Source: Planctomycetota bacterium | GTDB lineage: Bacteria; Planctomycetota; UBA1135; JACQFD01 | Length of the DNA stretch: 64,000 nucleotides | NCBI GenBank assembly: GCA_016200225.1 | Contig: JACQFD010000036.1 | Span: forward strand, 31,714-95,713 | Reading direction: 5' to 3' | Shown here: positions 55,623-63,976 of the stretch, piece after piece | Position numbering within the stretch: position 1 is the stretch's first letter | Layout of the letters: each line of letters begins with the position of its first letter | Translations under genes and position numbers: made by a program | The notes under the pieces: generated by a model | Told to the model about the DNA's origin: nothing | Databases searched by the model: none | The model's input: only the letters and a program-made list of their open reading frames with translations

Positions 55623-56861
55623 TGCAATAAAAAGCCATATTACGGATAGCCCTGTGGCGAAGTAGGCGATGAACGCGGCGGGATGCGCGACGCTTCCTTT
55701 CATCCAATTGCGTCCCCACGCGGCGATCGCGTCGCCGCCGCGGTAAACGAATGTATCGATAAAACTCTTCGAGCTGTATTTTTCTTCGCGCGAAAGAACT
55801 GTAAATAACAAATCCCTGCACGGTTTTGCAATTGCATAATCGGAGCCGCGGCGCGCCACTTGAAACCAGAAGATCATCCCGAGCGACGGCGCGAGGCCGA
55901 CGCCAAGAAAACCGCAGCACGTCAACGCCGGCAGAAGCGCCATCGTCGCGGACATGCCGAACTTGCGAATGAGAAATCCCGTCGCCAGCGATTGCAGCGC
56001 GAAACTCGCGATATTTACATATAAATCGATGGTCGCGAACAGCCGCGTCCGCTCCTCCGGCCGCGACGCGGTCTTTGCTACAATTTCGCTTTGTTCGAAA
56101 TAAACGAACGTCGAGCCCGCCGTGAATATTAACATATAAACGCAAAGCACGAGCAGATACGGCGAGCGGGCGACTTTGCCGATGCCGGCGACCGCCCCCG
56201 CCGCAACCGGCGCCGAGGGCGGACGGGCCTCGCGGTCGGCGATAAACCCGCGCGCGGCCGACGAGAATCGATAAAAACAAAAAACGCCCGCTTCGAGCGC
56301 CACGGCCGCGAAAATCATCAATGCCGGAATGCCGAATTGTTGCACGACCTCTTTTGTTATAAACGATCCGGCGATACCGCCGAGCGTTCCCCCGGCCGCG
56401 ATGAAACCGAACAGGCGTTTGCCGCGCGCGTCGTCCATGACGTCGGCCATGTATCCCCAGAAAACCGACACGGCGAATAAGTTAAATGTACTCGTCCAGA
56501 TGTAAATGACGCGATAGAGTCCGATTCTCCAATCGGCCGGCGCGCCCCAGAGCGCCGCCGCGAGCAGAAGAATGTTTATCGTCAGCACGTGATAAACGAT
56601 CGGAATGAACCGCTCGCGCGTGAACTTCCGCACGAGCATTCCAAAAATCGGCGTCGCCGCAAACGTGACGCCGAGCGAACCCAAATATAAATAAGCGATC
56701 TTATCGATATCCTGCGCGACGCCCATCTCCTCGCGGATCGGACGCAGGACATACCAGCTTCCCAACAAAAAGAAAAAATAACCCGCCGCCCACAGGAGCG
56801 CCCGCACCTCGCCTTCGCGCACGTCGACGACCCGGCGGAGAAATCTTAGAAGTGGTTTCAT
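55569..56861 (-). CDS. MFS-like or NTP/NDP-translocase-like transporter
   Basis: 430 residues with about 12 membrane helices. The phrase FFFLLGSWYVLRPIREEMGV near the start and the later GFIAAGGTLGGIAGS and YSSKSFIDTFVYRGGDAIAAW are typical of bacterial relatives of the ATP/ADP translocase family (often annotated MFS transporter or Npt-like). The substrate is unknown; most free-living bacteria with such proteins are not nucleotide parasites. ATG at 56861 (MKPLLRFLRRVV) is preferred; an upstream in-frame ATG at 56897 also exists. Its 3' end overlaps the helicase gene. Confidence 0.85.
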   Translation of the reverse strand: MKPLLRFLRRVVDVREGEVRALLWAAGYFFFLLGSWYVLRPIREEMGVAQDIDKIAYLYLGSLGVTFAATPIFGMLVRKFTRERFIPIVYHVLTINILLLAAALWGAPADWRIGLYRVIYIWTSTFNLFAVSVFWGYMADVMDDARGKRLFGFIAAGGTLGGIAGSFITKEVVQQFGIPALMIFAAVALEAGVFCFYRFSSAARGFIADREARPPSAPVAAGAVAGIGKVARSPYLLVLCVYMLIFTAGSTFVYFEQSEIVAKTASRPEERTRLFATIDLYVNIASFALQSLATGFLIRKFGMSATMALLPALTCCGFLGVGLAPSLGMIFWFQVARRGSDYAIAKPCRDLLFTVLSREEKYSSKSFIDTFVYRGGDAIAAWGRNWMKGSVAHPAAFIAYFATGLSVIWLFIALWLGREQERRARALAVS

Positions 56862-56917
56862 AAGTCTCTCGAGCTGCGCGCGGCCCTCGTCGCCCATCGC
56901 GTCGTTGCCTCGTCCTC

Positions 56918-56960
56918 GGCGACCCTACGGGGTCGCCTGCGGCGAGGCGCCTCGCGCAGG
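56918..56960. repeat. Two adjacent strong hairpins
   Basis: GGCGACC/GGTCGCC (56918-56937, 6-base loop) runs into a near-perfect 25-base palindrome CCTGCG...CGCAGG around CGAGGCGCCTCG (56936-56960). They lie between the epimerase gene and the transporter gene, both minus strand, and could terminate or attenuate transcription. The rest of 56862-57075 shows nothing. Confidence 0.6.
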
Positions 56961-57075
56961 TCGACGATTGCACGCGCTCGCATTTCGAGATACTTATGAA
57001 ACCACTTCCAGCAAGGTCGGGAGTGCGCGCGGGGCGGGTTCGTGGAAACGATAATATTAACTTTCTTTTTGTGAA

Positions 57076-58218
57076 TTAATCTTTCTTCGGCGCGAGCAAT
57101 TTTAATATTTCCGCCTCGCGCTCGGGCGTGAGTCCCGGTTTCGGTCCGCGCGCCGGACGCGAATCGGGGGTCCGCGTCTTGCACCACGCGAGCGTTTCGC
57201 GCGCGGTCACCGGCACGGATCTGAATTTCAATCCCGCTTTCACCGCGCGCGCATTGCTCACCTGACTCTGCGCCGCGTCGGGCGTCTGCCGCGGAATCCA
57301 GACCGGCATGTCCTGCCAGGCCGAGACTTTGTTTTTTGTTAAAAATTCATGATCGGCCCATACAAATTCCGTTTTCTTTCCGAGACCCTCGCAAACGCCG
57401 TCGAGCATCGCCTTCATTGTTAATGTTTTTTCGGGGCCCGCCGCGTTGAACACGCCACAAATGTTATTTTCCGCGACGTGAATGCACCATTCCGCGAGAT
57501 CGCGAACATCAATAATCTGCACCGGATCGAGACCGTCGCCGGGCGCGAGCACCGGCCCGCCGCGGTCGATGCGCACGGGCCAATAGTTAAATCGATCCGT
57601 ATCGTCGCCCGGGCCGACGATGAGCGTCGGGCGGATGTTTGCTACTTTTCCGGGCATGCCTTTTTCGGCCGCTTCCTCGCAGAGCGCCTTGAGCGCGCCG
57701 TAGGTTTCGCCAGTGACTTTTTCGGTCGTCGGATCCGGCGTTTTCGCGAGCGGACCGGACTCGTCGGAGCCGGGTTTCAATCCCTCGCCGAACACGGAAA
57801 TCGTCGAAATGAATATATAATGATTGACCGCGCCCGCGACCGCGGCCATCGCCTGCGCCACTTGGCGTGGAAGGTACGCGGAGTTATCAATAACGACGTC
57901 CCATTTGCGGCCGGAAGCAATTGCTTTCTTAATCGATTCATAATCATTCGTCGAGCGATCTCCAATGAGGCGTTCGGCAGTTGGAAACAAACCCGGGTGC
58001 GACTTGCCGCGATTATACAATGTTACAGTATGCCCGCGTTTGATCGCGCATTCGACCTGATGCGGCCCAAGAAATCCGGTGCCGCCGAGAAAAAGAATCT
58101 TGAGCGGCTTCGAAGCCGGCTTTGGTTTTTCGTCGTCCAGTTTGATAAGATTCCACGGCGAGAGCGACGCCGCTCCAGCGGCGATTCCATATTGTATAAA
58201 GTGGCGGCGTGTGGTCAT
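57076..58218 (-). CDS. Tat-exported NAD-dependent epimerase/dehydratase
   Basis: 380 residues. A Tat signal (MTTRRHFIQYGIAAGAASLSPWNL) is unusual for an SDR enzyme but recurs in planctomycetes. Rossmann motif LFLGGTGFLG near residue 45, then VIDNSAYLPRQV, FISTISVFGE, and ETYGALKALCEEA with the catalytic Y-x-x-x-K (YGALK). IRPTLIVGPGDDTDRFNYWP follows. These resemble the CSP41/RNA-binding-like atypical SDRs. Export would require cofactor loading before transport, fitting Tat. Substrate unknown. Confidence 0.88.
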   Translation of the reverse strand: MTTRRHFIQYGIAAGAASLSPWNLIKLDDEKPKPASKPLKILFLGGTGFLGPHQVECAIKRGHTVTLYNRGKSHPGLFPTAERLIGDRSTNDYESIKKAIASGRKWDVVIDNSAYLPRQVAQAMAAVAGAVNHYIFISTISVFGEGLKPGSDESGPLAKTPDPTTEKVTGETYGALKALCEEAAEKGMPGKVANIRPTLIVGPGDDTDRFNYWPVRIDRGGPVLAPGDGLDPVQIIDVRDLAEWCIHVAENNICGVFNAAGPEKTLTMKAMLDGVCEGLGKKTEFVWADHEFLTKNKVSAWQDMPVWIPRQTPDAAQSQVSNARAVKAGLKFRSVPVTARETLAWCKTRTPDSRPARGPKPGLTPEREAEILKLLAPKKD

Positions 58219-58337
58219 GGCTTGGATCGTTTGGTTCCTTATAATAGACTTCGATTTGGAAGTCGGTACGACGCCACGCGCCGACGCGTTATGGAAAAAT
58301 CAATTCGGCGACTACGGGCAGGTCGTTCGAAAGAAGG

Positions 58338-58612
58338 AAAATGGGGACTGGTCCACTTTCTTACTCAGAATTTCACGCGGAGACGCGGAGAGAAGACCTG
58401 CACGCGGAGACGCGGAGAAGACCAGAACTTACAATTGTATTTTTTGGTTTTCTCCGCGTCTCCGCGTGCAGGTCTCGTTCTGACTCCGCGTCGCCGCGCG
58501 GAACTCTGGTTCTGGCTCCGCGTCTCATTCTGGCTCCGCGTCTCCGCGTGAAACTCTGAAAGGCCGCGCCGGGCGTGTGCCACGCGCTGGCGTGCGGGTC
58601 GCGACACGGCGA
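58338..58612. repeat. Dispersed intergenic repeat, copy B (expanded)
   Basis: Begins AAAATGGGGACTGGTCC, like copy A, then carries several extra GGAGACGCGGAG-type units and their complements (a longer hairpin), and ends in the same GCGTGTGCCACGCGCTGGCG block. The right terminal repeat is not recognisable. It fills most of the 427-base gap 58219-58645 between two minus-strand genes; the remainder holds no gene. No protein is encoded despite several open frames. Confidence 0.75.
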
Positions 58613-58645
58613 GATCAGTAATATCGCCGCCAATAATTATTTATA

Positions 58646-61264
58646 TCAATTCGTTATATCCACTTTCAATCCTCTGGATGTAACAATGTCGTACGCCGCA
58701 TTCGTCGTCGCGCGCCCGTCGGCCGCGCGTTCGACCCACAAAGACTGTATATAAAACGTCATTCCGACCAATCCGGGGTCGTTGGGAATCGGCGTCGCGG
58801 CATAGGCGTTTCCCTGTGCATCGCTATAAATATCAAATAACACGAATGTCGTCGAACTCGCGAGATCCACATGTATCAATGCGCCGACTCCAAACGCGTC
58901 ACTGCCGGCAAAGTCAATCGCGTCGCCGCCGTAGCCGAGGCCGAGCGAACTCGCCGGCGCGCCCGTGCATGTTAAATTATAATCCAGATCATTAATTCTA
59001 GGCGAACGCGGAGAGCCCATCGCGAGACGACCCGCGGCGCCGCCTGTGCCGGTTCCGTAGTGGTTAACTCCAAAGGGTTGCGAGCCTGCGTCGAGCAATA
59101 CGGTGCAATTGAAATCGGTCGCGTTCGCCGTGACGAAGTCTACTTTTCCGCGGGATTTGAAATCCGCGCACGCGAGCCCGACGGGCGTGGTGCCCGTCGC
59201 GGTCGTCACCGCCACCGCCGCGCCAAAATGTCGCCGCGTGAGGGTGCTGTCGCCAAAGTTAGTATTGATCAGTTCGCCGACGCCGTCGCTGTTGATATCT
59301 GTAAGAATCACGCCCCACGGATTTGTGCCCGTCGCATAGGAGGTTGCCGCGCCAAAGGCTCCTCCGCCGGCCCCCATGAACAATGCTAAATTGTTCACGT
59401 CGAAATTAGACATGACAACATCCATGACGCCATCACGGTTCGCATCGCCGGTCGCGATCGCAACGGGCACGAGACCGGTCGAAACGGTGCTCGAGGCGAT
59501 GGCAAATGTTCCGCCGCCGATATTGATAAGAATATCCATATAACCATTCAGGAGCGCGAAGGAAATGTTAGCGACCGCCAGATCGGGCAGACCGTCGCCA
59601 TTGAAATCCTGCACGGCGATCGCATAGATTTCATTAGCATAAGGCACATAGGTCGGCGCTAGGAATACACCTCCGCCCGAATTGATCATAACGCCGTAGC
59701 CGGTGCCGGCGGGCGCGGCCAGGAATGTCGCGTCTCGATAACCAATGATCAAATCCGGATCGCCGTCCATGTCGACGTCGGCGACTGCGATGGAAATCGG
59801 TTTGTGTGGTAATGAAATCGCGACGGGCGCGCCGAATGTCCCCGGTCCCGTGGCGTCGATGCGGGTCAACGTCATACCGGTCCAGTCGGCGGTAATGATA
59901 TCGAGATTCCGATCGCCGTTCAGGTCGGCGATCTCGAGCGCCATGGGTTCCGCTCCCGTTGCTATGAATAACGGCGCGCCAAAACCGCCGGCTCCGTCGC
60001 CAAAGATAATGGATACATTATTCGAAAAATCATTCGCGACCACGAGATCGGGGTGGCCGTCTTCATTAAGATCCGCGGTGGCGACCGCCCACGGAATCGC
60101 GCCGCCCGACGCAAACGTAATAATATCAACTTTGTCGAGCCCCTGACCGAAAAGAATGGATAATACTCCCGCCATCGCCGGCGTTTCTCCGCCCACGGCC
60201 GCGTCGATCCGCCGGTCGCCGTTCCAGTCGGCGAGGACAAGCGCGCGCGGCCGTTCGTTTCCCATGAGAATTGTATTCAACGCGAAACCGCCCGCGCCGT
60301 CGTTTTGATAAATATCGAGCGTCGCGTCCGGCACCATCGCGCTCTGGTGGCGGCATGTTACAAAAACGTCCCTCAGCCCGTCGCCGTCGGCGTCGGCCGC
60401 CGATATCCGCGTCGCTTCATCGTGTGTCGGAGTGTTCGCGAGCGCGATCATATTTCCAAATCCGTCATTTGTAATGATGCTGAATTGATTGAATGCCGTT
60501 CCGTAACATACTAACACTTCCGGCGCGCCGTCGCCCGTCGTGTCGGCGACGAAGTGGTCTACGGAGGCGTTTGGCAATGCAAAGATCTGCTCCGGACTGA
60601 ATGTGAACACCGGGCCGCCCTTGCGCACGGCGACGGCAAATGCCGCGGAACTGATAAGATCGGCTTCGCCGTCCAGATCCATGTCGTCGACGCGCAGTCG
60701 TTCGACCGCGACCGCCGACGCGAAAACCGGTCCTCCTGCAAAAGTCCCCGCGCCCGTCCCAATCCAAATGGCGGTGCCCGGGCCAAGCAACACTTCGGCG
60801 CAGTCGAGATTTCCATTATGATCGAAATCGGCGGCGGCAACGCCGCCGGAAGCGCCGGCCGGATGGTTCACGCTGAACGTATTTAATAATGATCCCGCGC
60901 CGTTGCCGCGGAAGAGGCAGAGCGCGGTTCCGCCCGTCGCAACCGCGTCCAGTTTTCCATCATTATCAAAATCGCCAACAGTTATAAACGCGGGCGCCAT
61001 CGCGACGCCAGGAACCGCGAACGTCGGAGGCAAAAACAGTCCCGTCCCCTTTCCAAGCCTCAATTCGAGCCGCGCCGCGGGACCGTCGTGCGCCGTTAAC
61101 AAATCCGCGATGCCATCATTATTAAAGTCCCCCGTCGCGGCGTCGGCGGCGGAATTGTTAGGTCCGGTATTATACACTTCCGGCGACGTATACGTTTGCG
61201 CGAAGGCGCCCGCGGAAAGAAATGCTGGGAATAGGAACACGGCGGAGTCGACGAGTTTTCGCAT
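58646..61264 (-). CDS. Large secreted VCBS/FG-GAP protein with YGxG C-terminal domain
   Basis: 872 residues; AGGAG lies 6 bases before the ATG. Signal peptide MRKLVDSAVFLFPAFLSAGAFAQ. Repeats include DFNNDGIADLLTAHD, DFDNDGKLDAVATGG, DLNEDGHPDLVVANDFSNN, DVDMDGDPDLIIGYRD and DANRDGVMDVVMSNFDVNN, indicating calcium-binding beta-propellers. The last ~140 residues are the shared domain (YGTGTGGAAGR, PASSLGLGYGGDAIDFAGSDAFGVG, IPNDPGLVGMTFYIQSLWVE, TSRGLKVDITN). Probably surface-exposed; ligand unknown. The region 61265-61398 contains the promoter region shared with the divergent TPR gene. Confidence 0.9.
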   Translation of the reverse strand: MRKLVDSAVFLFPAFLSAGAFAQTYTSPEVYNTGPNNSAADAATGDFNNDGIADLLTAHDGPAARLELRLGKGTGLFLPPTFAVPGVAMAPAFITVGDFDNDGKLDAVATGGTALCLFRGNGAGSLLNTFSVNHPAGASGGVAAADFDHNGNLDCAEVLLGPGTAIWIGTGAGTFAGGPVFASAVAVERLRVDDMDLDGEADLISSAAFAVAVRKGGPVFTFSPEQIFALPNASVDHFVADTTGDGAPEVLVCYGTAFNQFSIITNDGFGNMIALANTPTHDEATRISAADADGDGLRDVFVTCRHQSAMVPDATLDIYQNDGAGGFALNTILMGNERPRALVLADWNGDRRIDAAVGGETPAMAGVLSILFGQGLDKVDIITFASGGAIPWAVATADLNEDGHPDLVVANDFSNNVSIIFGDGAGGFGAPLFIATGAEPMALEIADLNGDRNLDIITADWTGMTLTRIDATGPGTFGAPVAISLPHKPISIAVADVDMDGDPDLIIGYRDATFLAAPAGTGYGVMINSGGGVFLAPTYVPYANEIYAIAVQDFNGDGLPDLAVANISFALLNGYMDILINIGGGTFAIASSTVSTGLVPVAIATGDANRDGVMDVVMSNFDVNNLALFMGAGGGAFGAATSYATGTNPWGVILTDINSDGVGELINTNFGDSTLTRRHFGAAVAVTTATGTTPVGLACADFKSRGKVDFVTANATDFNCTVLLDAGSQPFGVNHYGTGTGGAAGRLAMGSPRSPRINDLDYNLTCTGAPASSLGLGYGGDAIDFAGSDAFGVGALIHVDLASSTTFVLFDIYSDAQGNAYAATPIPNDPGLVGMTFYIQSLWVERAADGRATTNAAYDIVTSRGLKVDITN

Positions 61265-61398
61265 GGCATCTCCTCCATCGCCGCCCGGACGCCGCGCCCA
61301 TCATGAAACTGCTTCAAGTCGGATGAATCATCGGTACATGCTTGCATTCGTTGTCCGCCTCCATACTGTTGCCCTTGCTCCTCTTTTCAGGAAACCAA

Positions 61399-62535
61399 GT
61401 GCGAATACTCATACTTCTTTCGATTTCGCTCTTTGTCCGCTGCATTTTGTCCAGCGCGGCCCGATCCCAGCCCGCACAGTCAAGACCCGCCCAATCCAAG
61501 CCGGCCCAATCCAAGCCGGCGCAGTCCAATCCGGCGCAGTCCAAACCGGCGAAGGCGCCCGTGGGAACGACCGCGTCCGCGCGCATCGCGCCGACGTTCG
61601 AATCATTACATATAAAAACCGAGGAGTTGCCGAAGGGTTGGAAACTTGACAAAAAACTCGCGACCGTTTCCGTTCAGCCGGCGACGCTGATCGAGGGCGA
61701 TACTTATAAAGACCTCATACCGAAGACGAATCGGCAGGATTTTCAATCGATTATAGGAAAAGACAATAAGGGATCGATTCTTTATTTCGACTGGGGCTCG
61801 GAGATTCCGTTCGCGGTCCTGGCGTTCGTGCCATCGTTACTATTCGGCGATCCTATCAAATCGACGCGCGAACACCCCGAGAAGATCGTGCGCTCGGGCG
61901 GCGTCATGATTATCATATCCTTTCCGCTCGGTTCTGAGGAGCGCCTGTGGGCGCTCGAACGCCTCAGCCGCCGTTTCGGCCTGCGCATCCCGCGCGACCT
62001 CGACGAACTCCGCCCGGCGGTTGCTACAATTGCGCGCCACGAACTTAATAAAGAATCCGAGGCCGGACTCAAATTCGCCTCCGAACACGAAAAGGAACTT
62101 GCAAGTTACAGTTTCGCCGCGTACTTCGAGGGCGAACTCGCCGCGAGAGCTAAGAATTCGGCGCGCGCCGAAAAAGCCTACGCCCGCGCGATCGCTCTCG
62201 ACGAAACCAGCGATCCGTTGCCGACAATCGAGGTTTTGTGGGCCTCGCGCGACGGCCTCGGCACGGCGCTTTATATGCAAAAGAAATATAACGATGGCGC
62301 GCGCGAACTGATGACCGCCGCAAAACTCGCCGCCGAAATCAAGATGCCCAAGGAACAGGCCAACTGTCTTTACAATTGCGCCTGCTGCTTCGCCCTCGCC
62401 TCAAAACCTGCGGACGCGATCGCCGCATTGAAGCAGTCGATCGAACTGGACGCCGAGAGAAAGGCCGCGGCCGCGAAAGACGAAGACTTTGAAAGTATCA
62501 AATCACTGGCGGAGTTTCTGGAGTTGATAAAATGA
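61399..62535 (+). CDS. Secreted TPR protein with PAQSK tandem repeat
   Basis: 378 residues from a GTG start with AGGA 6 bases upstream; this gives a simple signal peptide (RILILLSISLFVRCILSSAARS). An in-frame ATG at 61342 is the alternative. Right after the signal come about six PAQSx units (15-base tandem repeat), a flexible linker. The middle is an uncharacterised alpha/beta region; residues ~235-378 are TPR-like helices (YFEGELAARAKNSARAEKAYARAIALDET...ANCLYNCACCFALASKPADAIAALKQSIELD). Probably periplasmic or surface protein interaction; partner unknown. Confidence 0.75.
   Translation: MRILILLSISLFVRCILSSAARSQPAQSRPAQSKPAQSKPAQSNPAQSKPAKAPVGTTASARIAPTFESLHIKTEELPKGWKLDKKLATVSVQPATLIEGDTYKDLIPKTNRQDFQSIIGKDNKGSILYFDWGSEIPFAVLAFVPSLLFGDPIKSTREHPEKIVRSGGVMIIISFPLGSEERLWALERLSRRFGLRIPRDLDELRPAVATIARHELNKESEAGLKFASEHEKELASYSFAAYFEGELAARAKNSARAEKAYARAIALDETSDPLPTIEVLWASRDGLGTALYMQKKYNDGARELMTAAKLAAEIKMPKEQANCLYNCACCFALASKPADAIAALKQSIELDAERKAAAAKDEDFESIKSLAEFLELIK
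61474..61552. repeat. 15-base coding tandem repeat
   Basis: About five imperfect copies of a unit reading CC-GCC/GCG-CA[AG]-TCC-AA (P-A-Q-S-K/R/N) inside the TPR gene. In-frame unit length lets copy number change without breaking the protein. Confidence 0.75.
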
Positions 62536-62597
62536 GATTGTTCTCAGTTATCTCGATACTTAACAATCGTTCGTGATCATTTAGTTATCATAAACAG

Positions 62598-63446
62598 TCA
62601 AGGAATGCTCAATTCCGCGAAAACGGGCAGGTGATCGGATCCGCCGTCGGGCGCGACCGCGTATCGCGCAACGCCGAAGCCGCGCGTCCAGATCGAGTCG
62701 ATTCTTACCATTGGAGGCAGGGGAATGCCGTGGTAACGGCCGAAGATCGGAAACGTTGACAAACCGCCGCTCTCCGCCAACTCCAAATCTCGCATCGGCG
62801 CGAGACGCGTGCGATAATTTACAAACCCGGCGGATCGCATTCGACTCCAGACGGAACTGCGTTCGGTTGAGTTGAAATCGCCGAGCACGATTGCATGCGT
62901 TTGTTCGCGCGCTCGACGCGCGATTTCAACGACCGATCGGCCATCCGCCGCGTAACGGCCGAAGATTGCGATCCACGGACTCGCGTGAACTAGATATAAG
63001 TGAATATTTACATTATCCATCCGAATCGTCGACTCGACCCAGAAGCGCGAGTCCTCCAAGCGCGCCGGACGCGCTTCAAGAATCGGATATTTGGATAATA
63101 TCGCTTTCCGAAGCAGCCCTTCACCATAAAAATAACGATTCGGGTATTTCGCGCACGCATCGGCATCTTTAATTATCGTAGCCTCGAAATCGCCGCCCAC
63201 TTCCACAATTCCGACGATGCCGGCGTCGACATTCGACACTAATTTAATCATGTCCCCCGCGCTCGCGCATCCCGTCCCCGCATTCCATTCGAGTATTCTT
63301 AATGTCCGCGAACCTGGAATACTCACAAGCGCAAGACCTGCACCATCCTTAAAATACAATTCCATTGAGCCCGCTCCGATGAGCGCGACTCCGCTCAACG
63401 CAAGAAACCGCCGCCGAAAAATCGCGCCGCCGACTAAAACCAACAA
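62598..63446 (-). CDS. Endonuclease/exonuclease/phosphatase-family protein, apparent N-terminal truncation
   Basis: 282 residues if the TTG at 63446 starts translation. Family motifs: LRILEWNAGTG, GIVEVGG (metal Glu), LYLVHASPW, VLGDFNSTE (Asp, Asn) and the closing GSDHLPVFAEL (Asp-His). Two hydrophobic segments precede the catalytic domain, as in the membrane-bound members common in many bacteria, which usually have three. The missing first helix is encoded directly upstream in the same frame but is separated by a TGA, so the gene is either recently disrupted or starts downstream of the TGA. All catalytic residues are present. Confidence 0.7.
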   Translation of the reverse strand: MLVLVGGAIFRRRFLALSGVALIGAGSMELYFKDGAGLALVSIPGSRTLRILEWNAGTGCASAGDMIKLVSNVDAGIVGIVEVGGDFEATIIKDADACAKYPNRYFYGEGLLRKAILSKYPILEARPARLEDSRFWVESTIRMDNVNIHLYLVHASPWIAIFGRYAADGRSVVEIARRAREQTHAIVLGDFNSTERSSVWSRMRSAGFVNYRTRLAPMRDLELAESGGLSTFPIFGRYHGIPLPPMVRIDSIWTRGFGVARYAVAPDGGSDHLPVFAELSIP

Positions 63447-63602
63447 TCATGGAATCATCCACAAATGCATCAAATTTTCCACGAGCGCAAACCCCGGCAC
63501 GACATCGCCCGTTACCTTCGCAAGCACATACGCAACAAGTCCGCCCAGCGCCAAAGCCCAGGCGCTAACCAAAACGCAACCCGCGAGTTTCTTAGTCTTC
63601 AC
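63447..63602 (-). pseudogene. Upstream in-frame segment of the 62598 gene, cut off by TGA
   Basis: From a GTG at 63602, 51 codons encode KTKKLAGCVLVSAWALALGG and a further stretch ending ENLMHLWMIP, a good membrane helix, then TGA (63447-63449), then directly LLVLVGGAIFRRRFLAL. Relatives often have tryptophan or another large residue at the stop position, so a TGG-to-TGA change is the simplest explanation. No SECIS-like hairpin follows. Confidence 0.5.
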
Positions 63603-63630
63603 GCGGACTTAATTTATCGCCAAATATCTG

Positions 63631-63812
63631 AGACCGCCCCCTTTTTCTCCGCTCAGCGCGTGGCAAACGCTCGACGCCCCTTTTCGGAATTTCACGCGGA
63701 GACGCGGAGGCCAGAGAGAACGCGGAGAAAACCGAGAATATTATTATAGGTTTTGTTTGTCTTCGCGTGAAAGTCGGAGTACGAAAGTGGACCAGCCCCT
63801 CTTTTTGTCTAT
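63631..63812. repeat. Dispersed intergenic repeat, copy C (inverted, degenerate)
   Basis: The block CAGCGCGTGGCAAACGCTCGACG followed by TTTCACGCGGAGACGCGGAG is the reverse complement of the right half of copy A, and GTGGACCAGCCCCTCTTT at about 63789-63806 corresponds to the left end of copy B. The core is shortened and partly diverged. Confidence 0.7.
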
Positions 63813-63845
63813 TTCAGTAAGTCTTCGTTACAAAACTGCTCATGG

Positions 63846-63976
63846 CATGTGGCCAGGATCGATGACGGCGAGGCGGTCGTGTGACGCGCGGTGTGGCCGC
63901 GCTTGCGCGGGCACGCGCGCGCCGCGACGGCCGAGCAGCCGCGCTTTTTTTGTGTAGTGCTATCGTTAGTACTGGC
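63846..63976. repeat. Dispersed repeat, copy 2 (first copy at 36530-36600)
   Basis: Shares GATGACGGCGAGGCGGTCG at the left and GTGCTATCGTTAGTACTGGC at the right with copy 1, with about 60 extra GC-rich bases between, rich in small inverted repeats. No gene is seen from 63813 to the window end. Confidence 0.6.

Noticed and set aside
58338..58633. Open frames rich in HAETRRR or SPRLRV in the intergenic repeats
   Set aside because: Products of the GGAGACGCGGAG repeat read in several frames; no start context.
61474..61552. CRISPR-like array
   Set aside because: Units are 15 bases without spacers and are part of a coding sequence.
61314..61652. Apparent pentapeptide-repeat protein (AGLDW/AGLDC units) on the minus strand
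   Set aside because: It is the reverse reading of the PAQSK tandem repeat of the plus-strand TPR gene, which has a start, signal peptide and domain.
63447..63449. Second selenocysteine codon
   Set aside because: The TGA lies in a membrane segment with no Cys-containing homologous motif and no suitable hairpin after it.
62598..63602. UGA decoded as tryptophan genome-wide
   Set aside because: TGA is a normal stop for many genes here, including ATGA overlaps at 1586-1589 and 37777-37780; recoding is limited to the selenoprotein.
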